From assembly GCA_019416425.1 (NCBI GenBank), contig DXXK01000016.1, positions 1-64,000 of the forward strand: a stretch of DNA of 64,000 nucleotides, given 5' to 3'. Every line of letters begins with the position of its first letter. Position 1 is the first letter of the stretch. This DNA comes from Bacteroidales bacterium. GTDB taxonomy: Bacteria; Bacteroidota; Bacteroidia; Bacteroidales; Muribaculaceae. The notes below the pieces were generated by a model. It saw nothing but the letters and a program-made list of their open reading frames with translations. It was not told the DNA's origin and did not search any database. Both the position numbers and the translations under genes were made by a program. Below, one piece after another: positions 41,638 to 52,004 of the stretch.

Positions 41638-44600
41638 TCATAGTCCGGGAGGACGATAAGACGGGCGAAAAGTCGAAACATGGGGTTTGTAGAGCGGTTG
41701 AGGTTCCGCCACCAAAGACTCCTTTGAGCTGGAGGATTGATCCGGATTCTCGACTCGCTGTAATTGCTGTGGCTGCTCATTCCGCTTGACTTCCTCGCCG
41801 TCCTTTTCATCGTGCTTGGGAGCAAGTTCAGCAGTGATTTTGCGGTCAAGGACGGCAAGTTCGGATTTCAACGCTTTAAGCTCATCCTCCTTGCCCCACG
41901 GCTTTGCGATGATGGCTTCGAGCAGCGGCACATCCTTCCGCATTTTCTCGGTGCGTTCCTCATACTGGCGTATGATTTCGGGCAGACGCTCCAGAGCGTT
42001 GACAAAGTTCATGCAGGCGGTTTTTGTGTCGCTCATGGCGATAAAGCCGTTGTTGTACTTATACTTGTACTCGCCCTCAACGACAAATCGGTTCTGTATT
42101 GCCTCGATGCCGTCAGTCAAGGTTTTCTCGGAGATAATGCTTATAGGAAAGCCATAGACCTCTCCGACACGGACATACTCGCCGTGGGTGTTGGTATGCT
42201 GTGCCAGACCTTGCAAATGGATACCCATGTTCTGAATATCAGTGAACCTGCAACCGTCGAGGGTCAGACCGGGCAACGGATTACCTTCATCATCACGCTT
42301 TACGGCTGCCTGAAACTTATCCAGATCCGACTGCATTTTCCGCATGGTAATCTCGTTCTTCCCGATGTCGTCGTTCAGGGAGCGCAGCTTATACTCGCTG
42401 TCCGCCTTTCCCTTGCCGTGCGCCTTACGCTCACTCTCCAGTGCGGCGATGCGCTTTTCAAGTTTCGCCTTCTCCAACAGGTCGGTATTCCCCGAAAGAA
42501 TAGCCATGTATTCTGAGAAGTTCATGCCGGTGTTCTCATCCATAGAGCCTTCATCAATCGTTCTCGCCCCCAACGCGCCACGTTTCAACTGCGATATGAA
42601 TGTCTGCTTGCAGTGGAGAAGATTGAACTTGTAGGAATCCAGCGACCTCTCCACGGCATAGATTATCACATCCACCTTGTTGTCGTTGTAGAGTTTTGCG
42701 ACCTCGTTCCCCTTGCGTATGGCACGGCCCTCCCGCTGCTCCAAGTCGCTGGGACGCCACGGTGTGTCGAGCTCATGGACGCAAACTGCTCTTTTCTGGG
42801 CATTTACGCCTGTCCCCAGCATGGATGTCGAGCCGAACAGCACCCTTACGGTTCCCTCGTTCATAGCCTCGATGACGGCTTTCCGTGATTTCTCGGTCTT
42901 GCACTCCTGTATAAACCGGATTTCATGCGCCGGTATGCCGTAGTCCTCGACAAGTTTGCGCTTGATTTCACTGTAAACCGACCACTCGCCGGGCTTGTAT
43001 GTTCCCAAATCGCTGAAAACAAACTGCGTGCCTTTCTGGGCGTCGAACTTACGGTAATACTCGGCTATCATACGGGCGCAATGCGAGGCTTTGTTGTCCG
43101 GATGATCCTCATAGGAAGGGTCAATCATACGCATATCAAGAGCCATCTTGCGGGCATAGTCCGTAGCGATGAGCATCTTTCCTTTCCTCTCCTTATCCGA
43201 CAACGCTCCGCGCCCCAGCAAAGTGGCATCGCCTGTTTTGGCAAATTCCATCAGTTTCTGAATGAACTCCTCCTGCTGTGGCGTCGGGGGTATGTTATGG
43301 AGTATCTCCCGTTTTTCAGGACGGTCAACACCCACATCCTCCGCCGTGCGGTAGTCCGTGATCTCATTGTAAAACGCCGCCAATTCCGGCACCTTGATAA
43401 AGTACCTGAACCTGTCCTTAGCCACAATATTATTGGTGACATTGAACTCGAAGTCCGTGGTCTTTTTTGCAAAGATCGCCGCCCATGCGTCGAAACAGCG
43501 GATATCCTGCCTTTCAAGTTCTTTCGGACGCAGGTACTTGAACAGCAGATACAGCTCTGTCAACGAGTTGCTGATTGTGGTGCCGCTGAGGAAAGTGGCT
43601 CCCAAATCCCTGCCGTTGCGCTCCTGAATGGTGCGGATTGCATACAACAGGTTGAGTGCCCTCTGGCTACCTTCGCTGTTGCCCAGACCAGCCACACGGT
43701 CATGTCTGGTGTTGAACATCAGGTTCTTGAACTGATGACTCTCGTCCACAAATATGTGGTCTATACCCATTTGCTTGAAGTCAACGACGGCATCCTTGTT
43801 CTGCTCCATCTGGTACTGGATGGTTGCAATCTTGGCAGTCAGGTTCTCCTTGCGCTTGATAAGACCTTTGAGCATACCACGCGACACATCATGCCCTTGT
43901 TGCTTCACCACTTCAAGGTTCTCCTCAACCGTATCAAGTTCAGCCTGAAGGATCTGCTGCTGCATCTCCGGCGACTGCGGTATCTTGCTGAACTGGTCGT
44001 GCGACATTATCACGCAGTCGTAGTCGTTGTTCTTGATCTGGTTGAAGAAATTGACGCGGTTGTCAGCCTTGAAACTCTTTTCATCGGCGAAGAGTATCCG
44101 GGCGTTGGGATAAGCCGACTGATAGGTCATGGCTATCTCGGCGACATTGGCTTTAAGACCGATAATCATCGGTTTGTGAGCCAGACCCAGACGCTTCATT
44201 TCATGTGCTGCAATGCACATTATCAGCGTTTTACCCGTCCCGACCTCGTGGTCGCATATGCCACCGCCGTTCTGTTTCAGCATCCAGATACAGTCCTTCT
44301 GAGACTGATAAATCGAGCTGATTCCATAGCGGTCGCCGAGAATTTTCATGTTCAAATCCGGGAAAGTCTGATGGCTGCCGTCGTACTGAGGACGCACGAA
44401 GCAATTGAACTTGTTGTTATACAACTCAACAAGCCTTTCCTTGAACTCCGGACTTTGAGCCTCCAGCCATTCCGAGAATCCATTGCGGATTTCATCAATC
44501 TTGGCATTGGCGAGTTGGATAGCCTCGTTGTCAGGAACTTTTATGTCGTGTCCGTCCTCATCCTTGCCGATTGACTTTTTTATGTCCGGGATAGTATTGT

Positions 44601-47600
44601 GCAGGGCATGTTTCAGAAGGCTCATGCCGTCGTATGTACGGTAATAGCCCCTGACGCAGAACTCCTCCCAGATCTTCATGTTTTTGCGTGGCGCATCTGC
44701 CGAATACTCATCCATCGAGGAAGAATAGGCTATCTTAATTTCTGTTTCATACAGGTGGCTCATATATGCGGAATAAATACCCGTCGGAATCCATCGCTCG
44801 CCGAAGTTGAAGTCCAGCTCATCAAACTCGATACGACGGGGCCGGGCTTCCTCCAACGCTTTGAGAGAGTCCTGCGACATGGCGATGAACGGCTCTATAC
44901 CGTCATAGCCGGGGAATCCCTTGATGCGTTCTTCCTCGCGGTCAATCCATGCTTTGACTGCCTCGGCTTTAGCCACGACGTTTCCGGCTATGAATCGGTC
45001 TTTTATCTCGTAGTTGCTCACGAGTGGATTGTAGTAGATGTGTCCGGCAAGGTTCTCAACCATTGCGTCCTCATCCATATCCACAAGTGACGACATATAT
45101 TCGAGATTGACCTCTCCGTATTTGTTGAGTGACGCGGTCAGTGCCTCTAACGGAGTATCTACACTTGTAACCTCGTCAAGAGAGAATGAAACAGGATGGT
45201 CGAAGATGTCTGCCTTGACAAACTGACCGTTCTCACCACGCTCTAATGCCAGAGCGTCACGACCGTTAGCGTCCATGAGGATGAACTTGACATTCTGTTT
45301 CTCGTTTAGGTTGCCGTAGCGGGCTACAAATTCATCGTAATACTGGTTAAGGTGTTCGCGCAGATGTTCTGACGGTTCATGGGTCTCCGCCTCGTAATTG
45401 TAGAGCTGCTGATAAGTCTCCGACATGGTGATATACAGCATGGCGCGTTTTTCCTGCTCAGGTTTGAGACCAAGAGGCGTGAATGTGGCTCCGGTCTTTC
45501 TGACATCTGACAGGAATCCGACCATGCCGTCGGCAACGACCATCGAGCCGTTCTTATGGAAGAACTGGATATCCTCCGAGAAAGGACGGGGCGACATATC
45601 GCGCTCAATAGGAATAGCCGTTACTTTCGGCTGTCGGGTACGACCTCCGGGAATGAAATCGCCTTCGGTCTTTTCGATATATGTCTCTCCGGGGGCTATT
45701 CCGGCGGCTTGTGCCGCTTCCTGAGATTCCTTTTCAAGACGCATCTCCTCCATCTGACGATGGGCAATCGACATCATGGTCTCATAGAATCCGTTAATGG
45801 GCGGATTGTCCTCCCAGTTCAAAGAGCCGTAAAATGCGAGTTCCTTTTCAGAGAGAGGACGGAATTTTTGAACAGGAATGTCTTTGACCGCAACGCTTGG
45901 TTTTGGTTTGGGAGCATCCTCGCTGTGTCTGGGTTGCCGTTTCGGTTTGCCGATAGGCTCCAGCTCTCCGAAAAGATTGTAGGCAAAGAGACGCGGGTCC
46001 GGATTGTCCGAATAATCGGGCCTGCCATCGGTCTCTATCTCTTTGGCGGATTCCGGCTTCGGTGGATCGACAGGTTTCTGCTCAGTTTTCGGAGGCTGAT
46101 TCGGTGTAACCGTCTCGACAACCCTCTGTTTGGTAGTCTTTGTCAGTTTCGGGTCCTCCAACTGCTCACATATAGCCACACGTTTACCGGCTCGCACAAG
46201 TTTAGGCAGATAAGTGTCAAGCGCATGATGGGGGAATCCCGCCAATTCAATGCGGTTGTCAATGCCGTTCATTCGGCGCGTCAGAGTAATACCGAGTATT
46301 TCAGACGCTTCGACTGCATCCTTGCCGAAGATTTCATAGAAGTCGCCAACGCGGAACATAAGAATGGCATCCGGATGTTTCTTTTTCATCTCCTGATACT
46401 GTTTGAGCAACGGCTCATTCTTCTGCTCAATCTTCTCAGCAAGCGGCTTCTGGTCCGACGGTTCCGGCTTGACTTCGGGTGTCGGCTTTACCTCCGGCTT
46501 TGGTGTCGGAGTAGGCTTGACAGGGTCTGGCGTGGGAGGTTTTATACCATTGGAATTATACAGCTCCAGATTCAGACGCAGGTGCAGAGATTCATCGAGT
46601 GCCTTGCGCAAGTCGTCAGCTATGCTATCCACTCCGCCTTCATGCTTGTAGATGATGGCGGGTTTTCCGAAGGGGTCAGTTCCTACTTTGGCATCGGTGC
46701 AGATGACATTCTGCGGAAAAGCCTGAAAGAACTTATTGCCGGGGACTTTCGTTCCACGGTCAACGACAGACTGGATAAAAAACTCCTCATCAGCCGACAA
46801 CGCTTTCTTACCTGTATGCTTCTGGAGAATGATAAGGTCAGACCCGGCATCGGTTCCGGCATTGTCGCTGAAAGTGTTGTTTGGCAGACGCAACGCCGCC
46901 ACGAGGTCGGCACGCTTCACCATCTCCATCCTGATGAAAGGACTGCCGGCGTTCATCACACCCTGAGATGCTATGAAAGCGACAAGGCCGCCCTCACGCA
47001 CTTGGTCGAGTGCCTTTAGGAAGAAATAATTGTGAATTGTCTTGGTCGCCTGACGGTAGGCAATATCCTTGCTCACGGCATACGCCGGGTCTGCAACAGC
47101 AAAATCTCCGAAGGGGACATTGGAGGCGGCGACATCAAAATAGCCGTTGAAGTCACGCTCTATCTTTTCAAAACCCTCTATGCGTGTAAGAATAGACGGA
47201 TGCAGAGCCGAAAGGATTTTGCCCGTAAGCAAATCTTTTTCGTAGGCAAGCACCTCCGCGCCGGGATAACGGTCATTGCGCAGAAAAGAGTCAATGAAAG
47301 CACCCTGTCCGGCTGACGGTTCCAAAAAACTTTTCACCTCTATGCCGGAATATTTCAGCGCATCAGATATGGCATCCACGATGCGGTTGTCAGTGTAGAA
47401 CGCCGTCAGCACCGAGGCTTTCAGAGAGTCCATATATCTGGCAAACTCCTTGTCATCTTTGGAATAGTCATGGATAAGGCGACGCAATTCCACTGTCGGG
47501 GCAAACAATTCGATGTCGGATTTGCTCCATTTGGCGGCATGTGCCAATTCGTTTGCATCGTTGAGTATGCACTTCAATCCTCCGAAACCGGTATACTTGC

Positions 47601-47715
47601 AAAGTATCTCCCGTTCTTCTGTATTCTGCGCCGAGCGTCCGGCTACACCGAGGCGCAGGGCAAGCCTTATTGCCTCGATGTTGTCGCGCATGGTCTGTAA
47701 CTTATTGTAGGCCAT
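41638..47715 (-). CDS. Giant DNA methylase - MutS domain I - SNF2-like helicase protein
   Basis: The 2025-residue protein combines several parts. First is an N6-adenine methylase-like part: TGFGGLKCIL, LEPSAGQGAFID near 131-142 (SAM loop) and NVPFGDF near 199-205 (NPPY equivalent). Then comes a Pro/Lys linker and a MutS domain I (about 435-540: LLKQYQEMKKKHPDAILMFR, VGDFYEIFGKDA, LAGFPHHALDTYLPKLV, VAICEQLEDP). Then come a long middle region and a superfamily 2 helicase: Walker A HEVGTGKTL near 1156, DESH near 1322 and EQREGRAIRKG near 1662. Related 'N12-class methylase/helicase' proteins are core genes of Bacteroidales conjugative elements. It probably protects or processes element DNA. Confidence 0.88.
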   Translation of the reverse strand: MAYNKLQTMRDNIEAIRLALRLGVAGRSAQNTEEREILCKYTGFGGLKCILNDANELAHAAKWSKSDIELFAPTVELRRLIHDYSKDDKEFARYMDSLKASVLTAFYTDNRIVDAISDALKYSGIEVKSFLEPSAGQGAFIDSFLRNDRYPGAEVLAYEKDLLTGKILSALHPSILTRIEGFEKIERDFNGYFDVAASNVPFGDFAVADPAYAVSKDIAYRQATKTIHNYFFLKALDQVREGGLVAFIASQGVMNAGSPFIRMEMVKRADLVAALRLPNNTFSDNAGTDAGSDLIILQKHTGKKALSADEEFFIQSVVDRGTKVPGNKFFQAFPQNVICTDAKVGTDPFGKPAIIYKHEGGVDSIADDLRKALDESLHLRLNLELYNSNGIKPPTPDPVKPTPTPKPEVKPTPEVKPEPSDQKPLAEKIEQKNEPLLKQYQEMKKKHPDAILMFRVGDFYEIFGKDAVEASEILGITLTRRMNGIDNRIELAGFPHHALDTYLPKLVRAGKRVAICEQLEDPKLTKTTKQRVVETVTPNQPPKTEQKPVDPPKPESAKEIETDGRPDYSDNPDPRLFAYNLFGELEPIGKPKRQPRHSEDAPKPKPSVAVKDIPVQKFRPLSEKELAFYGSLNWEDNPPINGFYETMMSIAHRQMEEMRLEKESQEAAQAAGIAPGETYIEKTEGDFIPGGRTRQPKVTAIPIERDMSPRPFSEDIQFFHKNGSMVVADGMVGFLSDVRKTGATFTPLGLKPEQEKRAMLYITMSETYQQLYNYEAETHEPSEHLREHLNQYYDEFVARYGNLNEKQNVKFILMDANGRDALALERGENGQFVKADIFDHPVSFSLDEVTSVDTPLEALTASLNKYGEVNLEYMSSLVDMDEDAMVENLAGHIYYNPLVSNYEIKDRFIAGNVVAKAEAVKAWIDREEERIKGFPGYDGIEPFIAMSQDSLKALEEARPRRIEFDELDFNFGERWIPTGIYSAYMSHLYETEIKIAYSSSMDEYSADAPRKNMKIWEEFCVRGYYRTYDGMSLLKHALHNTIPDIKKSIGKDEDGHDIKVPDNEAIQLANAKIDEIRNGFSEWLEAQSPEFKERLVELYNNKFNCFVRPQYDGSHQTFPDLNMKILGDRYGISSIYQSQKDCIWMLKQNGGGICDHEVGTGKTLIMCIAAHEMKRLGLAHKPMIIGLKANVAEIAMTYQSAYPNARILFADEKSFKADNRVNFFNQIKNNDYDCVIMSHDQFSKIPQSPEMQQQILQAELDTVEENLEVVKQQGHDVSRGMLKGLIKRKENLTAKIATIQYQMEQNKDAVVDFKQMGIDHIFVDESHQFKNLMFNTRHDRVAGLGNSEGSQRALNLLYAIRTIQERNGRDLGATFLSGTTISNSLTELYLLFKYLRPKELERQDIRCFDAWAAIFAKKTTDFEFNVTNNIVAKDRFRYFIKVPELAAFYNEITDYRTAEDVGVDRPEKREILHNIPPTPQQEEFIQKLMEFAKTGDATLLGRGALSDKERKGKMLIATDYARKMALDMRMIDPSYEDHPDNKASHCARMIAEYYRKFDAQKGTQFVFSDLGTYKPGEWSVYSEIKRKLVEDYGIPAHEIRFIQECKTEKSRKAVIEAMNEGTVRVLFGSTSMLGTGVNAQKRAVCVHELDTPWRPSDLEQREGRAIRKGNEVAKLYNDNKVDVIIYAVERSLDSYKFNLLHCKQTFISQLKRGALGARTIDEGSMDENTGMNFSEYMAILSGNTDLLEKAKLEKRIAALESERKAHGKGKADSEYKLRSLNDDIGKNEITMRKMQSDLDKFQAAVKRDDEGNPLPGLTLDGCRFTDIQNMGIHLQGLAQHTNTHGEYVRVGEVYGFPISIISEKTLTDGIEAIQNRFVVEGEYKYKYNNGFIAMSDTKTACMNFVNALERLPEIIRQYEERTEKMRKDVPLLEAIIAKPWGKEDELKALKSELAVLDRKITAELAPKHDEKDGEEVKRNEQPQQLQRVENPDQSSSSKESLVAEPQPLYKPHVSTFRPSYRPPGL

Positions 47716-48157
47716 TGTCGGAAAGATAGATTACGATTCTGCCTACAATCTCGGTTTCCATCAGTTCAAGGTCAAGGGCATCAACCCCTATTGCCATGCG
47801 GTCAACACCGTCGAACAAGTCCGGGATATCGGTCATTACCTGATTTGTCCAGTATTCCACAGCCTCCTCGCTGTCAAGGTCGATGGTATCCCCGAAATTT
47901 TCAAGGATAAGTTCCGATATAGTGTCATACTCCGATGCTCCGATATTGGAGAAAAGCACGGATATAGCCTCGGCTTCCGCCATAGGCACATTGGCCCCGT
48001 TGCGCCGAGCATTTTCAAAGGCGTCAAGCGCGGCGATAGAGTTGGAAATAATCTGGGGATGGTCAGGATCAACCTGATATTTGTTGAGCTGGAGATACTG
48101 CAACAAATAGAAATAGTAGTAATTGAAGTCAGTAAGACTTCGGTCAAGTTCTAACAT
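47702..48157 (-). CDS. DUF1896-type small acidic protein
   Basis: The 151-residue protein is acidic and helical, with FNYYYFYLLQYLQLNKYQVD and ISNSIAALDAFENARRNGAN near the start and an acidic middle (FGDTIDLDSEEAVEYWTNQV). The pattern fits DUF1896, a family found beside the large methylase/helicase gene in these elements. It overlaps that gene by 14 nt. The ATG follows the leader motif CCACTAAATATCCACAATC. Its highly acidic nature is reminiscent of DNA-mimic proteins, but that is speculation. Confidence 0.7.
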   Translation of the reverse strand: MLELDRSLTDFNYYYFYLLQYLQLNKYQVDPDHPQIISNSIAALDAFENARRNGANVPMAEAEAISVLFSNIGASEYDTISELILENFGDTIDLDSEEAVEYWTNQVMTDIPDLFDGVDRMAIGVDALDLELMETEIVGRIVIYLSDNGLQ

Positions 48158-48179
48158 GATTGTGGATATTTAGTGGTGA

Positions 48180-50180
48180 TTACTTTGGAGCGAACAGGTG
48201 GCTCAGTGCCGGGTCTGACATTATGCGCTCTTTCTCGTCGGCGATGATTTGGATCACATCGGCTTTTACTTGCTCGTAGTTGCGCTGGATAATCGCTTTC
48301 ATTCGGGATTTGTCCGGTGTGTCGTCCTTGAAATCGGTCAGTACGGGTATTGGCTTGTATCTTGATGTTTCAGCCTTAACTTTCGCGCTGTCTATGACAA
48401 TCTCGGCATGAAAAATCTTCTGGTCTATGCGCTCGTTGATGTTGTCGCAGACTGCGCCGACGAACATTCCCTGTGTCAGAGTTGAAATCTTGCTTGGCGG
48501 GATAAGACTGTCCATCTGCGTGTTTATGGAGTGGCTCACATCCTGACGGTTGATTGAGATTGACTGCCGTTTCTGGAGAACCTTGCCGAACCGCTCGGAG
48601 AGTGTCTTGGCGGTTTCTCCCACGACCTGCCCGGAGAAGATATTGCCGACTGTGTTCATCACCACGGCCGCCTCCTTGTCACCGTAGTCGCGTTTGAGCT
48701 GGGAGAAGTCCTGAAAGCCGAGGCAGACGGCGACACGGTTGCTTCTTGCGGTGGCAATCAGTTGGTCGAGACCCTTGAAATATATAGTGGGCAATTCATC
48801 TATAATAACCCCGCTTTTGAGCATCCCTTTCTTGTTTATGATTTTGACGATACGGGAGTTATACAGACCGAGTGCCGCGCCATATATGTTCTGGCGGTCG
48901 GGGTTGTTGCCAACGCACAGGATTTTCGGCTCTTTCGGGTTGTTGATGTCGAGCGTGAAATCATCGCCGGTCATAACCCAGTAAAGCTGCGGTGAAATCA
49001 TACGCGATAGCGGGATTTTCGCCGACGCAATCTGTCCCATTAACTGCTCCGCTGCGCCTCCCTGCCATGCGTCCATAAACGGCGACAGGTAGTTTTCCAG
49101 CTCCGGGTAGCTCGTGAGTATGGGAAACAAATCCTCGTATCTTCTATTCAAAAGCTCGATGGCGTGGGGAAAGGTGCAGTAGATACCGTTCTTGTAAATA
49201 CGGAGATACCAGATTATAGCCGCGAACAGCACAATCGGGGACTCCACAAAGAAATCGCCCTGCTTGCTCACCCACGACTTGTTGAGATTTAGCATTATAG
49301 TGTACGCGCTCTCGTATGCGTCGGCAATATCGGTCATAAAGTCGGGATGTATCGGATTGCACCGGTGGCTACGTTCAGGGTCGTCGAAATTTATCATGTA
49401 GAATTTCGGCTTGACTTTGCCGTAACCCTCCTTGTGTGTCAGCAGATGGTTGTAGGCTATCTCGCTCAAATCCGGGCTTTTGAAATCATAGATATAGCCG
49501 CTGTAACCTTTCTCTATCATCTGTTTGATGAACGAGTTGATGACGGCGTATGATTTGCCGGAACCGGGTGTGCCAAGCACGATTGTGGCGCGGAACGGGT
49601 TGACGACATTTATCCAGCCCTTGTGCCATTTCTTCTCAAAGTAGAATCTGGTAGGCAGGTTTATGGAATATTCGTTGTCCATAAGCTCCGTTTCCTGCAT
49701 GAAGCTCTCGTTCTCGTCGTTGAAACGGTCGTCCATCATGTTGTTCTTCAGCATACGCCCCGCCCATATACCGCCCATTAGCAGGCAGATGTAGCCCGTG
49801 ACGGTGGTGATTATATAGGTGTAGCGCATACCGGCATCGAGTGTCCACCAGTTCAGCAGGAATAAGACGGTGCCTATACCAAGCATTATCCCGATATGCC
49901 GCCATGTGATGTTCTCGCTCCTTACGCCTCTGGTGCCGAAACACGACAGACCGAGAAGCAGCAGCGCGAAAAGTTTGGCGTTGAAGGTGGTGTTGAAAAG
50001 ACCGCAGGTGCGGTTGAAATTGGCGCAGATCTTATGGACGGTCGAATAGAACCAGCCGCTGTCCACGGTTTCCACGCGGGTGAACCAGTAAAGGTTGGCG
50101 ACAACCAGCACGATACTGACAGCCCGCAGGAAGTCCATAATCTTTGCCAACGCTCTGAGGTCATCCTCTTGTTGGCTCAT
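48180..50180 (-). CDS. mobC: Type IV coupling protein (TraG/VirD4 family)
   Basis: The 666-residue protein has N-terminal membrane segments (AVSIVLVVANLYWF, AKLFALLLLGLSCF, IGIMLGIGTVLFLLNWW, YIITTVTGYICLLMGGIWAG). A TraG/VirD4 ATPase follows: Walker A VLGTPGSGKSYAV near 207-219, Walker B-like GVIIDELPTIYFKG and QDFSQLKRDYGDKEAAVVMN with the conserved Gln. It links the relaxosome to the secretion channel in the inner membrane. It starts 20 nt after the relaxase stop on the same strand, with leader motif CCTTAAACCCACATTTATT before its ATG. Confidence 0.93.
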   Translation of the reverse strand: MSQQEDDLRALAKIMDFLRAVSIVLVVANLYWFTRVETVDSGWFYSTVHKICANFNRTCGLFNTTFNAKLFALLLLGLSCFGTRGVRSENITWRHIGIMLGIGTVLFLLNWWTLDAGMRYTYIITTVTGYICLLMGGIWAGRMLKNNMMDDRFNDENESFMQETELMDNEYSINLPTRFYFEKKWHKGWINVVNPFRATIVLGTPGSGKSYAVINSFIKQMIEKGYSGYIYDFKSPDLSEIAYNHLLTHKEGYGKVKPKFYMINFDDPERSHRCNPIHPDFMTDIADAYESAYTIMLNLNKSWVSKQGDFFVESPIVLFAAIIWYLRIYKNGIYCTFPHAIELLNRRYEDLFPILTSYPELENYLSPFMDAWQGGAAEQLMGQIASAKIPLSRMISPQLYWVMTGDDFTLDINNPKEPKILCVGNNPDRQNIYGAALGLYNSRIVKIINKKGMLKSGVIIDELPTIYFKGLDQLIATARSNRVAVCLGFQDFSQLKRDYGDKEAAVVMNTVGNIFSGQVVGETAKTLSERFGKVLQKRQSISINRQDVSHSINTQMDSLIPPSKISTLTQGMFVGAVCDNINERIDQKIFHAEIVIDSAKVKAETSRYKPIPVLTDFKDDTPDKSRMKAIIQRNYEQVKADVIQIIADEKERIMSDPALSHLFAPK

Positions 50181-50200
50181 AATAAATGTGGGTTTAAGGA

Positions 50201-51511
50201 TTAAAATTTCGGGCGACGCCCTTTCTTCTTCTTTCGCTGCATACGGCGGCGGAATTCTTCCTCGTCGGGATTGAACGACTGCCCCGGCTGGAACAGGTCA
50301 AGACCCGGAAGCGTGAAATCGCTGTCGCTGTAATCAGAGGTGGATTGAGTGGGAACGGATTGCTGTTGGCTATCTGCGGTGTGTTGCTGTTCATCCGACG
50401 GAGCATGAGTGTCAGCGTTTTGCTCCGGCTCCGGTACAATAACAGGGGTGTCGGCAACCGGCACATCGTTTGTCGGCTGCGCCTGTGAATTGTTGAACCG
50501 CTCGTTGAGTGCGTTTGCCGAGAACTGCTTGCCAAGTCGGGAACCGTTCAGTACCGTCATGGTGTTGTGGTCGATGAATGTAACGCCGTATATGCGGCCC
50601 TCGTCGGTATAACGGAAAACAACATCTATGCCGCAGTCTTTCAGCTTGGCAGTGAAATCGTCCTTGTCGGTGGCACGGGCAAGCACATCGGCAACTCTGT
50701 TTCTCGTCGGTGCGACATCAATTTTGTCTTTGGCTCGCTCGAAGCGTCCTTCCACGGCGGTACGGCTTGCGAATTTGCCGAGGCGTGAAGCCTTGAACGG
50801 ATTGGCGATAACCTTGCCTTCATCGTCGGTGGCGAAATACACCAGACCGTGATACTCGCGCCCGTTCACTCTGCCGTCGGTCTGCTCACACTTTATATTA
50901 TATAAGGAGAGAACGGCATTATATTCGCCCATCGTCTGAAACTTGTAGCGCATACCGACCATTTTGACAGTGTTGGCAACCTGACGTTTTATGTCGCCCG
51001 AAGGGTCAACCTTTTTAATCGGCATATCGGGAGTTATCTTTTCGCGCTGTGCCTTGTGGAGATTGTATTTTTCCTCCATCTCGGTGGTGATTTTCTTACT
51101 GCGCCGGAAAAGAAAGTCCTGATTGAGCCGCTTGCCCTGTTCGTTGACATTGACTGTCACTATATGGATATGGTGGCGGTCGATGTCCTCGTGCTTGTAA
51201 ATTATGTAGGGCTGCTCCCCGAAGCCGAGTTTTTCCAGATACTCGCGGGCGAGGATTTCAAAATCCTGATCCGTGAGCTTATCATCCGGGTGTGGATTGA
51301 GCGATATATGAAGGACAGCCTTTTTTGTCCGCCCCATCATCGGCATGAACTCCCTGAAATTTTCGGCAATACGAGCGATGTCGATTTGCCCGTCTGCCGG
51401 AAGAATGATTTTATTGGCTCCCAACAGACGGCCTTCCTCCTTGTTGATTTTCTCGGAATTGTATGCCAGCGCGCCATAGAGCGAGGAACCTATCGAGATT
51501 TTTGCGACCAT
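50201..51511 (-). CDS. mobB: Relaxase MobB
   Basis: The 436-residue protein has the relaxase/mobilisation fold: ISIGSSLYGALAYNSEKINK with Tyr residues near the start, GRTKKAVLHISLNPHPDDKL, and the metal-binding motif DIDRHHIHIVTVNVNEQGKR (HxH type) near 108-127. This is the layout of Bacteroidales MobB (MOBP-like) relaxases, which nick at oriT and lead the strand. The C-terminal third is low-complexity Gln/Ser/Thr/Pro and ends in a basic cluster (RRRMQRKKKKGRRPKF). It overlaps mobA by 22 nt. Confidence 0.92.
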   Translation of the reverse strand: MVAKISIGSSLYGALAYNSEKINKEEGRLLGANKIILPADGQIDIARIAENFREFMPMMGRTKKAVLHISLNPHPDDKLTDQDFEILAREYLEKLGFGEQPYIIYKHEDIDRHHIHIVTVNVNEQGKRLNQDFLFRRSKKITTEMEEKYNLHKAQREKITPDMPIKKVDPSGDIKRQVANTVKMVGMRYKFQTMGEYNAVLSLYNIKCEQTDGRVNGREYHGLVYFATDDEGKVIANPFKASRLGKFASRTAVEGRFERAKDKIDVAPTRNRVADVLARATDKDDFTAKLKDCGIDVVFRYTDEGRIYGVTFIDHNTMTVLNGSRLGKQFSANALNERFNNSQAQPTNDVPVADTPVIVPEPEQNADTHAPSDEQQHTADSQQQSVPTQSTSDYSDSDFTLPGLDLFQPGQSFNPDEEEFRRRMQRKKKKGRRPKF

Positions 51512-51915
51512 TGTTCATCGAATTTCTCAGACAAAGCCATGACATCGGTCATCACGGCAATCATGTCGATTGTGGCTTTCTCCAGCTTGTAGAGGGATGC
51601 CATTGCTTTCTTTTCGGTGAAATTGGCGCGAAGTTCCTTCACAACGAGGTTGTAGTTTACCCCGATTGTGCGGTACTGGCAGAAGAATTCGGATAGTTTG
51701 GCGCAATAGACAGCAAGCGATTTATCGGTGGTCAGTACCCTGAAAGGCTTGCCGAAGATGAGCTGCTTGATGAAAGTGGCCTTGACAGTCGCGTTTGCCC
51801 TTTCCATCATCCGGGACAATTCATCCCATTCGAGGTCGTCAAAACGTACCTTGACGCAGTGGCTGCACTTGTTGGCAACCGGAGGCCGTCCGCCCTTGTT
51901 AACGAAATCAGTCAT
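51490..51915 (-). CDS. mobA: Relaxosome accessory protein MobA
   Basis: The 141-residue protein has a basic start (NKGGRPPVANKCSHCVKVRF), a central KATFIKQLIFGKPFRVLTTD and a coiled C-terminal half (TIGVNYNLVVKELRANFTEK). It matches the MobA/MobC-type ribbon-helix-helix accessory proteins that bind oriT and help the relaxase. It is the first gene to the left of the oriT-like structure, and its ATG follows the leader motif CCACTTATAATCCACATTTT. The 22-nt overlap with mobB implies coupled translation. Confidence 0.85.
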   Translation of the reverse strand: MTDFVNKGGRPPVANKCSHCVKVRFDDLEWDELSRMMERANATVKATFIKQLIFGKPFRVLTTDKSLAVYCAKLSEFFCQYRTIGVNYNLVVKELRANFTEKKAMASLYKLEKATIDMIAVMTDVMALSEKFDEQWSQKSR

Positions 51916-52004
51916 AAAATGTGGATTATAAGTGGTGAGTGCATCAAGGGTGTCAATGCCTACGCAGTAAAATCGAGGGATATTCGACTTTGGAGATATA
52001 TCCT

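Noticed and set aside
42925..44574. Long plus-strand frame opposite the helicase part
   Set aside because: It mirrors the strong helicase motifs on the other strand and has no domain, signal or ribosome site of its own.
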